Notes: generated by a model from the sequence alone, not told the origin. DNA of 64,000 nt from Leifsonia sp. 71-9 (GCF_001898805.1 NZ_MKVJ01000020.1:215741-279740); one strand, 5' to 3'. Counted from the stretch's first letter, positions 56,426 to 64,000 are shown. A program made the numbers and translations.

Positions 56426-56878
56426 ATGCTGCACGTTTCCATGGTCGGCCACGCCTTCGCGGAGGTCGACGCGACACTGATCACCATCGACGACGCGGCG
56501 CTCGTCTGCTGGTCCGCGGCTGGGGAGGAGCCGGTGGCCCGCTACGGGCTCGAGCAGGTGCTGAGCGTCCAGCTCGTGCAGCCGCTGGTCGCCGAGCCGG
56601 AGCCCGCGTCGTCGCGCTCGAGTCCGGAGCATCCGAACGCCTTCCGGCGCTGGACGCCCGAGCAGGAGGCCGCTGTCGTCGACGCGTACCGCCGCGGCGA
56701 GACGTTCGACCAGATCGCGGCCGCTGCCGGGCGCCGCGTCGGCGGGGTGCGGGCGCGGCTCATCGCGCTCGGGGTGATCGAGCCGGATCCGACGGATCGG
56801 CTGCGGTTCCCGGTGAGCGCTCCCGACCGTGGAGCGGCGGCGCCGGGAGGGGCGGAGACGGTGAGGGAGGCCGGCTAG
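56426..56878 (+). CDS. Hypothetical protein with a C-terminal helix-turn-helix-like segment
   Basis: A 150-residue protein (MLHVSMVGHAFAEVDATLIT) with a GGGGGGAAGAG site ahead of the ATG. The N-terminal half looks like a small beta domain. Residues about 70-115 (RRWTPEQEAAVVDAYRRGET, FDQIAAAAGRRVGGVRARLI) resemble a Myb/SWIRM-like or sigma-region-4-like DNA-binding helix set. The Ala/Gly-rich tail is probably disordered. Possibly a small DNA-binding protein; not a recognised family. It nearly abuts the converging EEP gene (7-base gap). Confidence 0.65.
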   Translation: MLHVSMVGHAFAEVDATLITIDDAALVCWSAAGEEPVARYGLEQVLSVQLVQPLVAEPEPASSRSSPEHPNAFRRWTPEQEAAVVDAYRRGETFDQIAAAAGRRVGGVRARLIALGVIEPDPTDRLRFPVSAPDRGAAAPGGAETVREAG

Positions 56879-56885
56879 CGGCGGT

Positions 56886-57572
56886 TCAGGCCGCGCGCTC
56901 CGCGTCCAGGCTGATCGCGCGGTGGTCGGAGGCCCCCGCGGGCAGCACGTCGACGCGCTCGATGTCGAACCCGGTCGAGGTGACGAAGTCGAAGTAGCCG
57001 GTGAAGAACTTGTACCGCAGGTAGGTCGGCTCGGTGCTGCGCATGAGCGTGTAGCCGCTCGTCGTGAGGCTGCGCTCGAGGCCGTTGATGAACCACGGGT
57101 AGTTGAAGTCGCCGACCATGATCGCCGGAGTGTCGGGGGCGAGCGAGCGCATCCCCTCGTGGGCGGCGGCGATCTGCTTGCGGCGCAGCGAGTTCGAGGC
57201 GGTCAGCGGGGCGGCGTGGAAGGAGCCGACCAGCACGTTGTCGCCGCTGTCGCGGTCGCGCAGGTGCACGGCGAGCAGACGCTCGTGCGCGGGGGCGAGC
57301 ACGCGGTCGTGCAGGGACTTGTGGACGGCGAAGACCTGGGTGTTCAGGATCTCGTAGCGGTCGTCGCGCACGTAGACGGCGAGGCCCAGGCGGTTGGCCC
57401 GCGTCGCGTCCGCGAGGCTCAGGTGGTGGAGGCGCTCGGGGAGGACGTCCGTGTCCGCTTCCTGGAGGCACAGGGCGTCCACCTCGTGGGTCAGGGCGAT
57501 GTCGGCGAGTTCGTGGCCGGCCGCATGCTTGCGGAGGTTGTAGCTGATGATCCTCAGGGCGATGCACCTCAT
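56886..57572 (-). CDS. Endonuclease/exonuclease/phosphatase (EEP) family protein
   Basis: A 228-residue EEP-fold metal-dependent phosphoesterase. Family landmarks: start IISYNLRKHA, metal Glu in DALCLQEADTD, HLRDRDSGDNVLVGSFHAAP, metal Asp/Asn in VGDFNYPWF and the C-terminal SDH pair in AGASDHRAISL. A start at 57572 gives MRCIALRIISYN; an in-frame ATG at 57674 is less likely because the extra 34 residues lack family sequence. The group includes nucleases and phospholipases. The 140-base gap to the divergent polymerase gene shows no clear promoter. Confidence 0.85.
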   Translation of the reverse strand: MRCIALRIISYNLRKHAAGHELADIALTHEVDALCLQEADTDVLPERLHHLSLADATRANRLGLAVYVRDDRYEILNTQVFAVHKSLHDRVLAPAHERLLAVHLRDRDSGDNVLVGSFHAAPLTASNSLRRKQIAAAHEGMRSLAPDTPAIMVGDFNYPWFINGLERSLTTSGYTLMRSTEPTYLRYKFFTGYFDFVTSTGFDIERVDVLPAGASDHRAISLDAERAA

Positions 57573-57712
57573 CTCGTGGTCCGGCCGCTCGGGGCCGCGG
57601 TCGGACGCGCTTGTCATTCTGGCCCAACTCGGCGGCGACGCCGGAGGGCGGGCCGCATCCCACATGGAATTCACACCCTGGTCATCGGGCGTTCGAGCGG
57701 TACGGTGGTGCC

Positions 57713-58732
57713 ATGGCAGGCGACGCGGTTGTCCTCACCGTCCCGGGTCCGAGCGGCGACCGGGAGGTGCGCATCTCGAGCCCCGGCCGGGTGCTCTGGC
57801 CCGAGCTCGGCATCACCAAGCTCGACCTGGCGAACTACCTGGTCGCGGTCGGCGAGGCGTTCGTGCGGGCGAACGGCGACCGCCCGGTGTCCCTGCAGCG
57901 CTTTCCCGAGGGGATCGACGGCGAGCAGTTCTTCTCCAAGAACCCGCCTCGCGGTGCCCCCGACTACGTCCGCTCGGTGATGGTCGTCTACCCGAGCGCC
58001 CGCTCGCACCCGCAGCTCGTCATCGACGAGCCCGCGGCGGCGGTGTGGGCCGCGCAGATGAACACGGTCGTGTTCCACCCCTGGCCGTCGCGCGCGGAGG
58101 ACTCCGACAACCCCGACCAACTGCGCATCGACCTCGACCCGCAACCGGGGACCGACTTCTCCGACGCCATCCCCGCGGCGCTCGAACTGCGCAGCGTGCT
58201 GCGGGAGGCAGGCCTCGACGCGTTCGTGAAGACCTCCGGCAACCGCGGGCTGCACGTCTTCGCCCCCATCGCCCCGGTGCGGGAGTTCCTCGACGTGCGC
58301 CACGCGGTGATCGCGGCGGCGCGCGAACTCGAACGGCGCATGCCCGACGCGGTCACGACCGCGTGGTGGAAGGAGGAGCGCGGAGAGAAGATCTTCGTCG
58401 ACTTCAACCAGGCCAACCGCGACCGCACGATGGCCGGCGCCTACAGCCCGCGCGCGCTCGCCCACGCCCCCGTCTCCACGCCGATCACCTGGGACGAACT
58501 GCCCGACGTCGACCCGCGCTCGTTCACCGTGCTCAACCTGCCCGAGCGGCTCGCCACGGTCGGCGACCCGTGGGAGCGCTTCGGCGAGGAGCCGGGCAGC
58601 ATCGACGTGCTCATGGAGTGGTGGCAGCGCGACCTCGACGACGGGCTCGGAGAGCTGCCGTTCCCGCCCGACTACCCCAAGATGCCCGGCGAACCGCCGC
58701 GCGTTCAGCCGAGCCGGGCGAAGAAGGCCTAG
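57713..58732 (+). CDS. LigD-type NHEJ polymerase (archaeo-eukaryotic primase-like domain), stand-alone
   Basis: A 339-residue protein equivalent to the polymerase domain of bacterial LigD. It fills and extends DNA ends in non-homologous end joining, preferring ribonucleotides. Motifs: SSPGRVLWPELGITKLDLA, FSKNPPRGAPDYV, FHPWPSR, the metal DxD pair Asp140/Asp142 (RIDLDPQ), SGNRGLHVF with His181, and Asp230 (IFVDFNQ). In mycobacteria the same domain is fused to nuclease and ligase domains; here the ligase is a separate convergent gene. No Ku gene is in the window. Confidence 0.9.
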   Translation: MAGDAVVLTVPGPSGDREVRISSPGRVLWPELGITKLDLANYLVAVGEAFVRANGDRPVSLQRFPEGIDGEQFFSKNPPRGAPDYVRSVMVVYPSARSHPQLVIDEPAAAVWAAQMNTVVFHPWPSRAEDSDNPDQLRIDLDPQPGTDFSDAIPAALELRSVLREAGLDAFVKTSGNRGLHVFAPIAPVREFLDVRHAVIAAARELERRMPDAVTTAWWKEERGEKIFVDFNQANRDRTMAGAYSPRALAHAPVSTPITWDELPDVDPRSFTVLNLPERLATVGDPWERFGEEPGSIDVLMEWWQRDLDDGLGELPFPPDYPKMPGEPPRVQPSRAKKA

Positions 58733-58760
58733 CCACCGGAGCGGAGGCGGCTGGAGCCCA

Positions 58761-58820
58761 CGCGGCACGGCCGGACGCGGCACGGCCGGACGCGGCGCGA
58801 GCGGAGCCGGCGCGAGCGGA
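58761..58820. repeat. Four-unit 15-bp tandem repeat between polymerase and ligase genes
   Basis: Units CGCGGCACGGCCGGA (58761 and 58776, identical), CGCGGCGCGAGCGGA (58791) and GCCGGCGCGAGCGGA (58806). The array fills most of the 93-base gap between the two stop codons and is likely variable in copy number between strains. Confidence 0.8.
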
Positions 58821-58825
58821 TCGGC

Positions 58826-59896
58826 TCAGGTGAGGACGTCGCCGAGGTCGTAGGCCACGGGCCGGTCGAGCTGATCGAAGGTGCAGGAGCGCGCCTCGCG
58901 GTCGGGGCGCCAGCGCTCGAACTGCGCCGTGTGGCGGAAGCGCATCCCCTCCATCTGGTCGTATCGCACCTCCAGCACCCGCTCGGGACGAAGCCGGACG
59001 AACGACACATCCTTGCCGGACGAGAACCGGCTGCGTTCCGTCTCACCCTTCACGGCCTCACCCGACGCGTCGCGCTCGACCAGCGGCTCCAGCTCGTCGA
59101 TCAGAGCGAGCCGCGTGGCGTCGCTGAACGCCGAGACGCCGCCGACGTTGCGGAGCGTGCCGTCGGAGTCGTAGAGGCCGAGCAGCAGGGAGCCCACGCC
59201 GCGCCCGCTCGCATGGATGCGGTAGCCGAGCACGACGACGTCGGCGGTGCGGTGGTGCTTGATCTTCAGCAACGTGCGCTTGTTGGGGGCGTACGGTCCC
59301 GCCAGCGGCTTGGCGACGACGCCGTCGAGCCCCGCACCCTCGAACTCGACCAGCCACTTCCGGGCGAGCTCCACGTCGGTCGTGGTGCGGGTCAGCGCGA
59401 TCGGCGCCGGGACGGCGGCGGCGAACTCCTCGAGCGCGGCCCGGCGCTCGCCGAAGGGGCGGTCGAGGTAGGACTCGTCGCCGAGTGCGATCAGGTCGAA
59501 CGCGATGAAGGTCGCCGGCGTCTCCTCGGCGAGGAGCTTCACGCGGCTGGCCGCGGGGTGGATGCGCTGCGAGAGCGCCTCCCAGTCGAGCCGCTGGCGG
59601 CCGGGCTCGCCCGTCGGGACGACGATCTCGCCGTCGAGCACGCACGGACCGGGCAGCAGCCGCCGGAACGCCTCGACCAGCTCGGGGAAGTACCGGGTGA
59701 GCATCTTGGAGCCGCGGCTGCCGATCTCGACGGCGCCGATGGTCTCGCCGCCGCCGGGCTCGGCGTAGACGATCGCCCGGAAGCCGTCCCACTTCGGCTC
59801 GTAGCTGAGGCCGCCCTCCACGCTCTCCGGATCCGGGACCGCGGGGACGGCCTTGGCGAGCATCGGGGCGACGGGTGAGTCCGGCGTTGGGCGCAT
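58826..59896 (-). CDS. ATP-dependent DNA ligase (LigC/LigD ligase-domain type)
   Basis: A 356-residue ligase with nucleotidyltransferase and OB-fold domains. Lysine 35 in EPKWDGFRA is the adenylation residue (motif I); SRGSKMLTRYFPEL, DGEIVV (motif III), AFDLIALG, GLDGVVAKPLAGPY (motif IV) and LLKIKHHRTADVVV (motif V) follow. The C-terminal RFSSGKDVSFVRLRPERVLE with MRFRHTAQFERWRPD is typical of LigC/LigD ligases. It seals nicks and ends in NHEJ or alternative repair. Tail-to-tail with the LigD-type polymerase. ATG 59896 gives the standard N-terminus. Confidence 0.92.
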   Translation of the reverse strand: MRPTPDSPVAPMLAKAVPAVPDPESVEGGLSYEPKWDGFRAIVYAEPGGGETIGAVEIGSRGSKMLTRYFPELVEAFRRLLPGPCVLDGEIVVPTGEPGRQRLDWEALSQRIHPAASRVKLLAEETPATFIAFDLIALGDESYLDRPFGERRAALEEFAAAVPAPIALTRTTTDVELARKWLVEFEGAGLDGVVAKPLAGPYAPNKRTLLKIKHHRTADVVVLGYRIHASGRGVGSLLLGLYDSDGTLRNVGGVSAFSDATRLALIDELEPLVERDASGEAVKGETERSRFSSGKDVSFVRLRPERVLEVRYDQMEGMRFRHTAQFERWRPDREARSCTFDQLDRPVAYDLGDVLT

Positions 59897-59981
59897 GCCT
59901 CGATCATCCCGCGCGGGTCCGGCGAGGGGAAGGGCGAGCTGGCTGGGCGTCGGCTTCGAGGTCGTGAACCCGCAGTTGAGG

Positions 59982-60003
59982 TTAGGTAAGCCTGCCCTAT
60001 ACT
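59982..60003 (+). promoter_or_regulatory. Iron box (DtxR/IdeR type) overlapping a -10 element
   Basis: TTAGGTAAGCCTGCCCTAT (59982-60000) matches the TTAGGTTAGGCTAACCTAA-class iron box at most positions, with the left half perfect. TATACT (59998-60003), a -10 element, overlaps its right edge, so iron-loaded repressor would block the SIP gene, whose ATG is at 60014. Confidence 0.75.
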
Positions 60004-60013
60004 CGATAGCGAG

Positions 60014-60478
60014 ATGCACCGACCCGACCATTCCTCCCACACCGCCGAGACGGCGCACCACGACGACCGCGTGCAGTTCCTCGTGGTGGGCGACGAGTCC
60101 TCCCTCTCCGAGGTCGAGGCCGAACTGGCTCTGCTGCCGCTGTGCGCGCGCGGCCGGGTGTTCCTGGAGGTCGAGGACGCCGACCACATCGCCGCCATCT
60201 CGGCGCCGATCCGGATGACCGTGACCTGGCTGACGCGTGCGACGCGCTCCGGTCGGCCGGGGACCGGCGAGCGCTGCGCCCGCGGCGAGGCGGCCACGCG
60301 TGCCGTCCGCGCGTGGGCGACGGAGATGCTCTGCGACGGTCCCGGAGCCACTCAGGCGATCGTGACGGGCGGCTTCTCGCTGCTGACCGAGGTGCGAGAG
60401 CTGCTCGTGGCCGAGGTCGGGATGGCGCGCGACGCGGTGGTCACACCGGAGCGCCCACACCGACCAGCGTCTGTGTGA
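60014..60478 (+). CDS. Short siderophore-interacting protein (SIP C-terminal domain)
   Basis: A 154-residue protein matching only the NAD(P)H-binding half of SIP/ViuB ferric-siderophore reductases: FLVVGDESSLSEVEAELALL, GRVFLEVEDADHIAAI, VTWLTRA. The flavin-binding N-terminal domain (about 120 residues) is absent. The DtxR/IdeR-type box in front shows iron-repressed expression, supporting a role in iron handling. Its last 38 bases overlap the end of the converging SDR gene. It may be a stand-alone accessory domain or remnant; the intact promoter argues for function. Confidence 0.82.
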   Translation: MHRPDHSSHTAETAHHDDRVQFLVVGDESSLSEVEAELALLPLCARGRVFLEVEDADHIAAISAPIRMTVTWLTRATRSGRPGTGERCARGEAATRAVRAWATEMLCDGPGATQAIVTGGFSLLTEVRELLVAEVGMARDAVVTPERPHRPASV

Positions 60479-61337
60479 TCGCCCAGAGGTCCCGCCCGAG
60501 CTGGGCGTCCTTCGCCTGTGCCGTCGTGGCGCCGTTGACGGTGAACCGGTCGAAGTAGGTCCCGCTGGGTGCGAGCACCGGCGATTCCGCCGCCAGCCTG
60601 ACCAGCGGCGCCGCTCCCTCCGCGACCGGGATGCCGTAAGTGCCGCGGGTCACGAGGGCGCCGAACCGGATCAGCGGCGACGTGCGCCCGAAGTTGGTGG
60701 CGATCGTGCCGGGGTGGAACGAGTACGCGGTCACGCCCGTCCCGGTGAGGCGTTCGGCGAGCTCGACGGTGAAGAGGATCGTCGCGAGCTTGGCGGTGCC
60801 GTAGGCGCGCCAGCCGCCGCCCCAGCGGCGGTGCTCCCAGTCGAGGTCGTCGAGGCGGAGGGTGCCGAACCGGTTCGCGAGGCTGGCGGTGTTGACGACG
60901 CGGACGTCGCGCCCGAGGGCGGCGGTCTCCTCCAGGCGGGGGCGGAGGAGGTGCGTGAGCAGGAACGGCGCCAGGTGGTTGTTCTGGATGGTGCGCTCGT
61001 GCCCGTCGACGGTCAGCTCGCGCCGGTGGTTGAGGCCGCCGGCGTTGTTCGCGAGCACGTCGATCGTCTCGTAGCGGTCGAGGAGGGCCGAGGCGACGGC
61101 GCGCACGTCGTCCAGCCGCTCGAAGTCGGCCAGGAACGGCGTCGCCCCGATCCGCTCCGCGATCGCCCGCGTGCGCTCCGGGTTGCGACCGACGACCGCG
61201 ACCTCGTTGCCGAGCGCCGAGAGCTGCTCGGCCGCGACCGTGCCGATCCCGGAGCTCGCGCCGGTCAGGACGATCGTGCGTCGCCGCGTGGCGCCGGTCG
61301 CGCTCTCGGCGCGCTCCGTTCCGTCTGTCTCGCTCAA
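60441..61337 (-). CDS. Short-chain dehydrogenase/reductase (retinol dehydrogenase-like)
   Basis: A 298-residue SDR: cofactor loop TGASSGIG, Arg in VVGRNPERT suggesting NADP, NNAGG, Ser in NTASLANRFG and YGTAK as the YxxxK pair. The layout with HPGTIATNFGR matches the retinol dehydrogenase/WWOX-like group. The TTG at 61337 overlaps the preceding stop (TTGA) and has AAGGG ahead; no closer ATG exists. It is the last gene of a coupled operon with the HEAVH protein and the flavin reductase. Confidence 0.88.
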   Translation of the reverse strand: MSETDGTERAESATGATRRRTIVLTGASSGIGTVAAEQLSALGNEVAVVGRNPERTRAIAERIGATPFLADFERLDDVRAVASALLDRYETIDVLANNAGGLNHRRELTVDGHERTIQNNHLAPFLLTHLLRPRLEETAALGRDVRVVNTASLANRFGTLRLDDLDWEHRRWGGGWRAYGTAKLATILFTVELAERLTGTGVTAYSFHPGTIATNFGRTSPLIRFGALVTRGTYGIPVAEGAAPLVRLAAESPVLAPSGTYFDRFTVNGATTAQAKDAQLGRDLWAITQTLVGVGAPV

Positions 61338-61735
61338 CGGTATCCGCCCTTCTCGAGGCCCGCCTCGATCTCGAATCGATTGCGCAGGGGGTCGCGCCCG
61401 GACAGCAGGTAGAGCAGCGGGAACACCATCCCGTAGCGCTGCCACTGCCGCTTGTGCACGGCCTCGTGCTCGAGCACGTCGTCGCTCACGTTCTGGTCGG
61501 TGAGGTAGCACTGGCCGACGCACGAGCCGCCGCGGCCGAACGTCCGTGCCGGCATCCCGCGGAAGACGAAGAGCCCCGCGCGGCGCTCGACCCGGCCGGT
61601 GCTCCAGATGAAGCCCCAGGTCAGGCCGACGGCCGTGGCGTACAGGTAGCCCAGCCAGCTGATCGGCGAGTCGAACAGCAGCCGCCCGAGCAGGCTGCGG
61701 TCGATCGCGTCGCCGATGCGGTCGCGGACGCTCAC
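61334..61735 (-). CDS. Small protein with HEAVH metalloprotease-like motif
   Basis: A 133-residue protein starting at GTG 61735 (MSVRDRIGDAIDRSLLGRLL), where GTGA overlaps the flavin-reductase stop. One hydrophobic segment (WLGYLYATAVGLTWGFIW) precedes a globular part with two Cys (GSCVGQCYL) and the sequence VLEHEAVHKRQWQRYG, an HExxH zinc motif. Similar actinobacterial proteins have been given the label Fe-S oxidoreductase without visible support. Possibly a membrane-tethered minimal zinc protein; function unknown. Confidence 0.75.
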   Translation of the reverse strand: MSVRDRIGDAIDRSLLGRLLFDSPISWLGYLYATAVGLTWGFIWSTGRVERRAGLFVFRGMPARTFGRGGSCVGQCYLTDQNVSDDVLEHEAVHKRQWQRYGMVFPLLYLLSGRDPLRNRFEIEAGLEKGGYR

Positions 61736-63183
61736 GAGGTGGGCCGGCCGTACGCCTCGAGCAGACGCAGCCAGACCTCGCTGATGGTCGGGTACGACGG
61801 CACCGCGTGCCACAGCCGGGCGAGCGGGACCTCGCCGACGACCGCGATCGTCGCCGAGTGCAGCAGCTCGCCGACGTCCTGCCCGACGAAGGTGACCCCG
61901 AGCACGACCTGGCGGTCCTCGTCGACCACCATGCGCGCCTGGCCCTCGTAATTGTCCGAGGCGATCGAGGCCCCGCTCACCGAGCCGATCGGATAGTCGA
62001 CGACGCGGATGCGGTAGCCCGCCTTCTCGGCGGCGGCCGCGGTCAGCCCGACGGAGGCGACCTCCGGGTCGGTGAACGTCACCTGCGGCACCGACTGGTG
62101 GTCAGCGGTCGCCACGTAGGTGCCCCACGGCTCCAGGGACACGTCCTTGCCGTGAGCGCGCGCCGCGATCGCGTCGCCGGCCGCACGCGCCTGGTACTTG
62201 CCCTGGTGGGTCAGCAGCGCGCGGTGGTTCACATCTCCGACCCCGTAGAGCCAGCCGCCGTCGACCGCCGGCTCTCCGTCGGCGCCGACGACGCGCATGC
62301 TGTCGTCGACGTGCAGCCATCCGCCGTCCTCGAGCCCGAATGCGTCGAGCCCGATGCCGGAGGTGCGGGGGAGCCGGCCGGTCGCCACGAGGAACTCGTC
62401 CGTCTCGATCGTGCTGCCGTCGTCGAGGGCGATGCGGAACCGATCGCCCTCGATCCGCTCCACCGAGGTGGGGGAGACGTCGAGGTGCACCTTCGCGCCG
62501 AGCTCGCGCAGCGACGCGGCAACCGCCTCGCCCGCGAACGGCTCGTCGTTGGCGAGGAGCGCGCCGCGCGAGATCAGGTGGACCTCGGTGCCGAACCCGG
62601 CGTAGGCCGTGGCCATCTCGACCCCCACGACGCCGCCGCCGAGGATCGCCAGCGACACGGGCACGCGTTGCACGCTCGTCGCATCCCGGCTGGTCCACGG
62701 CTCGCTCTCCCGCAGGCCCGGGATGTCGGGCAGGAGCGCGGCGGAGCCGGTGCTGACCGCGACGGCGTGCTTCGCCGTCAGCACGGTGACGGTGCCGTCC
62801 TCCGCGGTGACGGTGACCTCCTTCGGGGCGGTGATGACCGCCCACCCGCGCACCAGGTCGATCCCCGCGCTCTCCAGCCAGGAGACCTGGCCGTCGTCCT
62901 TCCAGTCGCTGGTCATCCGGTCGCGCCGCTTGAGCACCGCCTCCACGTCGAGCGGTCCGGTGATCGCCTCGCGCACGCCGCCCACGCGGGAGGCCGCCCG
63001 GAGCAGGGCCCCGCTGCGCAGCAGCGCCTTGGACGGCATGCACGCCCAGTACGAGCACTCGCCGCCGACCAGCTCGGACTCCACGATCACCGTGCGCATC
63101 CCGCCCTGGACGGCGCGGTCGGCGACGTTCTCGCCGATGGCGCCCGCCCCGATCACGATGACGTCGTACTCGGTGCTGGTCAT
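61732..63183 (-). CDS. Flavin-dependent pyridine nucleotide-disulfide oxidoreductase
   Basis: A 483-residue FAD protein of the dihydrolipoamide dehydrogenase/mercuric reductase family. FAD loop GAGAIGENVA, redox disulfide Cys43-Cys48 in GGECSYWACMPSK (an unusual interior instead of the common CLNVGC), NAD loop GGGVVGVEMATAY, second FAD motif YGVGDVNHRALL and C-terminal active-site His in HAVPSYPTISE. Mercuric-reductase-specific C-terminal Cys pair is absent, and no lipoyl enzymes are nearby, so the disulfide substrate is unknown. First of three overlapped genes, 54 bases after the crotonase. Confidence 0.9.
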   Translation of the reverse strand: MTSTEYDVIVIGAGAIGENVADRAVQGGMRTVIVESELVGGECSYWACMPSKALLRSGALLRAASRVGGVREAITGPLDVEAVLKRRDRMTSDWKDDGQVSWLESAGIDLVRGWAVITAPKEVTVTAEDGTVTVLTAKHAVAVSTGSAALLPDIPGLRESEPWTSRDATSVQRVPVSLAILGGGVVGVEMATAYAGFGTEVHLISRGALLANDEPFAGEAVAASLRELGAKVHLDVSPTSVERIEGDRFRIALDDGSTIETDEFLVATGRLPRTSGIGLDAFGLEDGGWLHVDDSMRVVGADGEPAVDGGWLYGVGDVNHRALLTHQGKYQARAAGDAIAARAHGKDVSLEPWGTYVATADHQSVPQVTFTDPEVASVGLTAAAAEKAGYRIRVVDYPIGSVSGASIASDNYEGQARMVVDEDRQVVLGVTFVGQDVGELLHSATIAVVGEVPLARLWHAVPSYPTISEVWLRLLEAYGRPTS

Positions 63184-63237
63184 GCTGTCTCCTTCTGTGG
63201 TGTCCGGCTGTCGTGTCGAGCGGGTGGGGGAGAGGCC

Positions 63238-64000
63238 TCAGCGGCCAACGAACCGCGCCTCGGTGCGGGTCAGGAAGGCCTCCATGCCGATGCGGGCGTC
63301 CTCGCTGGTGACGAGTCGCACCAGCGTCGGCTGCAGCTCCGCCTCCGCTGCGGCGTCGCCCTCGCGCACGGCGCGCTTGGCGTTGGCGAGCGCGGCCTGC
63401 ACGGCGAGCGGCGCCTGCGCGGCGATGCGCTCGGCGATCGCGAGGGCACGATCGAACTGCTCGCCGTCGTCCACGACCTCCTGGACCAGGCCGATGCGGT
63501 GGGCCTCCGCGGCGTCGAAGGTGTCGCCGGTCAGGATGTAGCGCATCGCATTGCCCCACCCGACGGCGCGGGGGAACCGCAGTGTGGCGCCGCCGAACGG
63601 CAGGATGCCGCGGGTGACCTCGATCTGGCCGAAGGTGGTCGAGCGGGCCGCGACGGCGATGTCGGACGCGAGGATCAGCTCGATGCCGAGGGTGAGGCAG
63701 GTGCCCTGGACCGCGATCACGACCGGCTTGGTCAGCGACGTGCCCGACACCTGCCAGGGGTCGATGGCGCCCTCATCGACGAACGAGAGCCCGTCCGCGC
63801 CGATCCGCGGGCCCAGGTCGGCCAGGTCCAGCCCGGCCGTGAAGTGGTCGCCGACCGCGTGCACGAGACCGACCCGCAGCTCCGGGTCGCGCTCCAGCTC
63901 GCCGTACGCGTCGGCGAGTGCGGAGAGCAGCTCGTAGTCGGCGGCGTTGCGCTTCTCGGGGCGGTTGAAGCCGATGAGCAGGACGTGGCCCCTGCGCTCG
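63238..64000 (-). CDS. Enoyl-CoA hydratase/isomerase (crotonase) family protein, 5' end outside window
   Basis: The frame is open to the window edge, so the N-terminus is missing; about 253 residues are visible beginning near the family start (ERRGHVLLIGFNRPEKRNAA). The first oxyanion-hole segment is LVHAVGDHFTAGLDL and the second TCLTLGIELILASD, where the glycine and ALE/GIE positions match the family; the typical catalytic Glu pair is replaced by FGQIEVTRGILP with Glu in QIE. Acts on an acyl-CoA thioester in fatty acid or aromatic side-chain breakdown. Probably first gene of the operon that follows. Confidence 0.88.
   Translation of the reverse strand, partial: ERRGHVLLIGFNRPEKRNAADYELLSALADAYGELERDPELRVGLVHAVGDHFTAGLDLADLGPRIGADGLSFVDEGAIDPWQVSGTSLTKPVVIAVQGTCLTLGIELILASDIAVAARSTTFGQIEVTRGILPFGGATLRFPRAVGWGNAMRYILTGDTFDAAEAHRIGLVQEVVDDGEQFDRALAIAERIAAQAPLAVQAALANAKRAVREGDAAAEAELQPTLVRLVTSEDARIGMEAFLTRTEARFVGR

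Noticed and set aside
58761..58820. 15-bp tandem repeats as a CRISPR array
   Set aside because: Units are adjacent without spacers and no cas genes are present.
61732..63183. Mercuric reductase
   Set aside because: No N-terminal heavy-metal domain, no C-terminal Cys pair and no mer genes nearby.

Overview
The window reads as a chromosomal segment of a high-GC actinobacterium. It most resembles a Microbacteriaceae member (Leifsonia-like). This rests on very high GC, frequent GTG/TTG starts, a DtxR/IdeR-type iron box, LAxTG sorting, Lnt-type lipoboxes and many actinobacterial families; the genus is an inference. I see no phage, transposase, CRISPR, tRNA or rRNA gene. The content is mostly accessory catabolism with a solute transporter or regulator at almost every block.

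Region 1 (1-5.7 kb): the 3' part of a PASTA penicillin-binding protein, a strong bidirectional terminator, thrC, a conserved protein, an HD-domain protein and a zinc alcohol dehydrogenase. Region 2 (5.7-13.6 kb): a tightly coupled minus-strand operon of an NCS1 permease, a HyuA-like hydantoinase/oxoprolinase, three DUF917 paralogues and a PucR regulator. It looks like a cyclic-ureide/thiohydantoin pathway, with a pair of candidate operator repeats in front. Region 3 (13.7-16.0 kb): Nudix hydrolase, DUF1345 membrane protein, isochorismatase-fold hydrolase, small lipoprotein.

Region 4 (16.1-22.8 kb): a homoprotocatechuate meta-cleavage pathway (HpaD, HpaE, an FAH-RraA fusion, HpaH, HpaI) with its own GntR/FCD regulator and two matching candidate operators. 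Divergent from it (23.1-28.3 kb) is a complete peptide-type ABC importer with a permease-ATPase fusion, followed by a glycine-rich LAxTG surface protein. Region 5 (30.2-39.1 kb): a five-gene minus operon (zinc ADH, aldo/keto reductase, two HSL-type hydrolases, Bcr/CflA exporter), divergent from a YtcJ-type amidohydrolase, then an SDR and a second aldo/keto reductase. A sequence motif is shared between these promoters and the ABC importer promoter.

Region 6 (39.1-46.4 kb): a LacI-controlled glycoside locus (GH2 enzyme, LacI, sugar ABC importer, GH43-like lipoprotein), bounded on both sides by copies of the same hairpin repeat. Region 7 (46.4-53.6 kb): hydrolase, methyltransferase-like protein, MBL hydrolase, TetR, a second YtcJ amidohydrolase, a MoaF-like protein, IclR and DUF1905. 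Region 8 (53.7-64 kb): small membrane and hypothetical proteins, a lipase maturation factor, an EEP hydrolase, tail-to-tail LigD-type polymerase and ATP-dependent DNA ligase genes, an iron-box-controlled short SIP protein, an operon of flavin disulfide reductase, HEAVH protein and SDR, and a truncated crotonase at the window edge.
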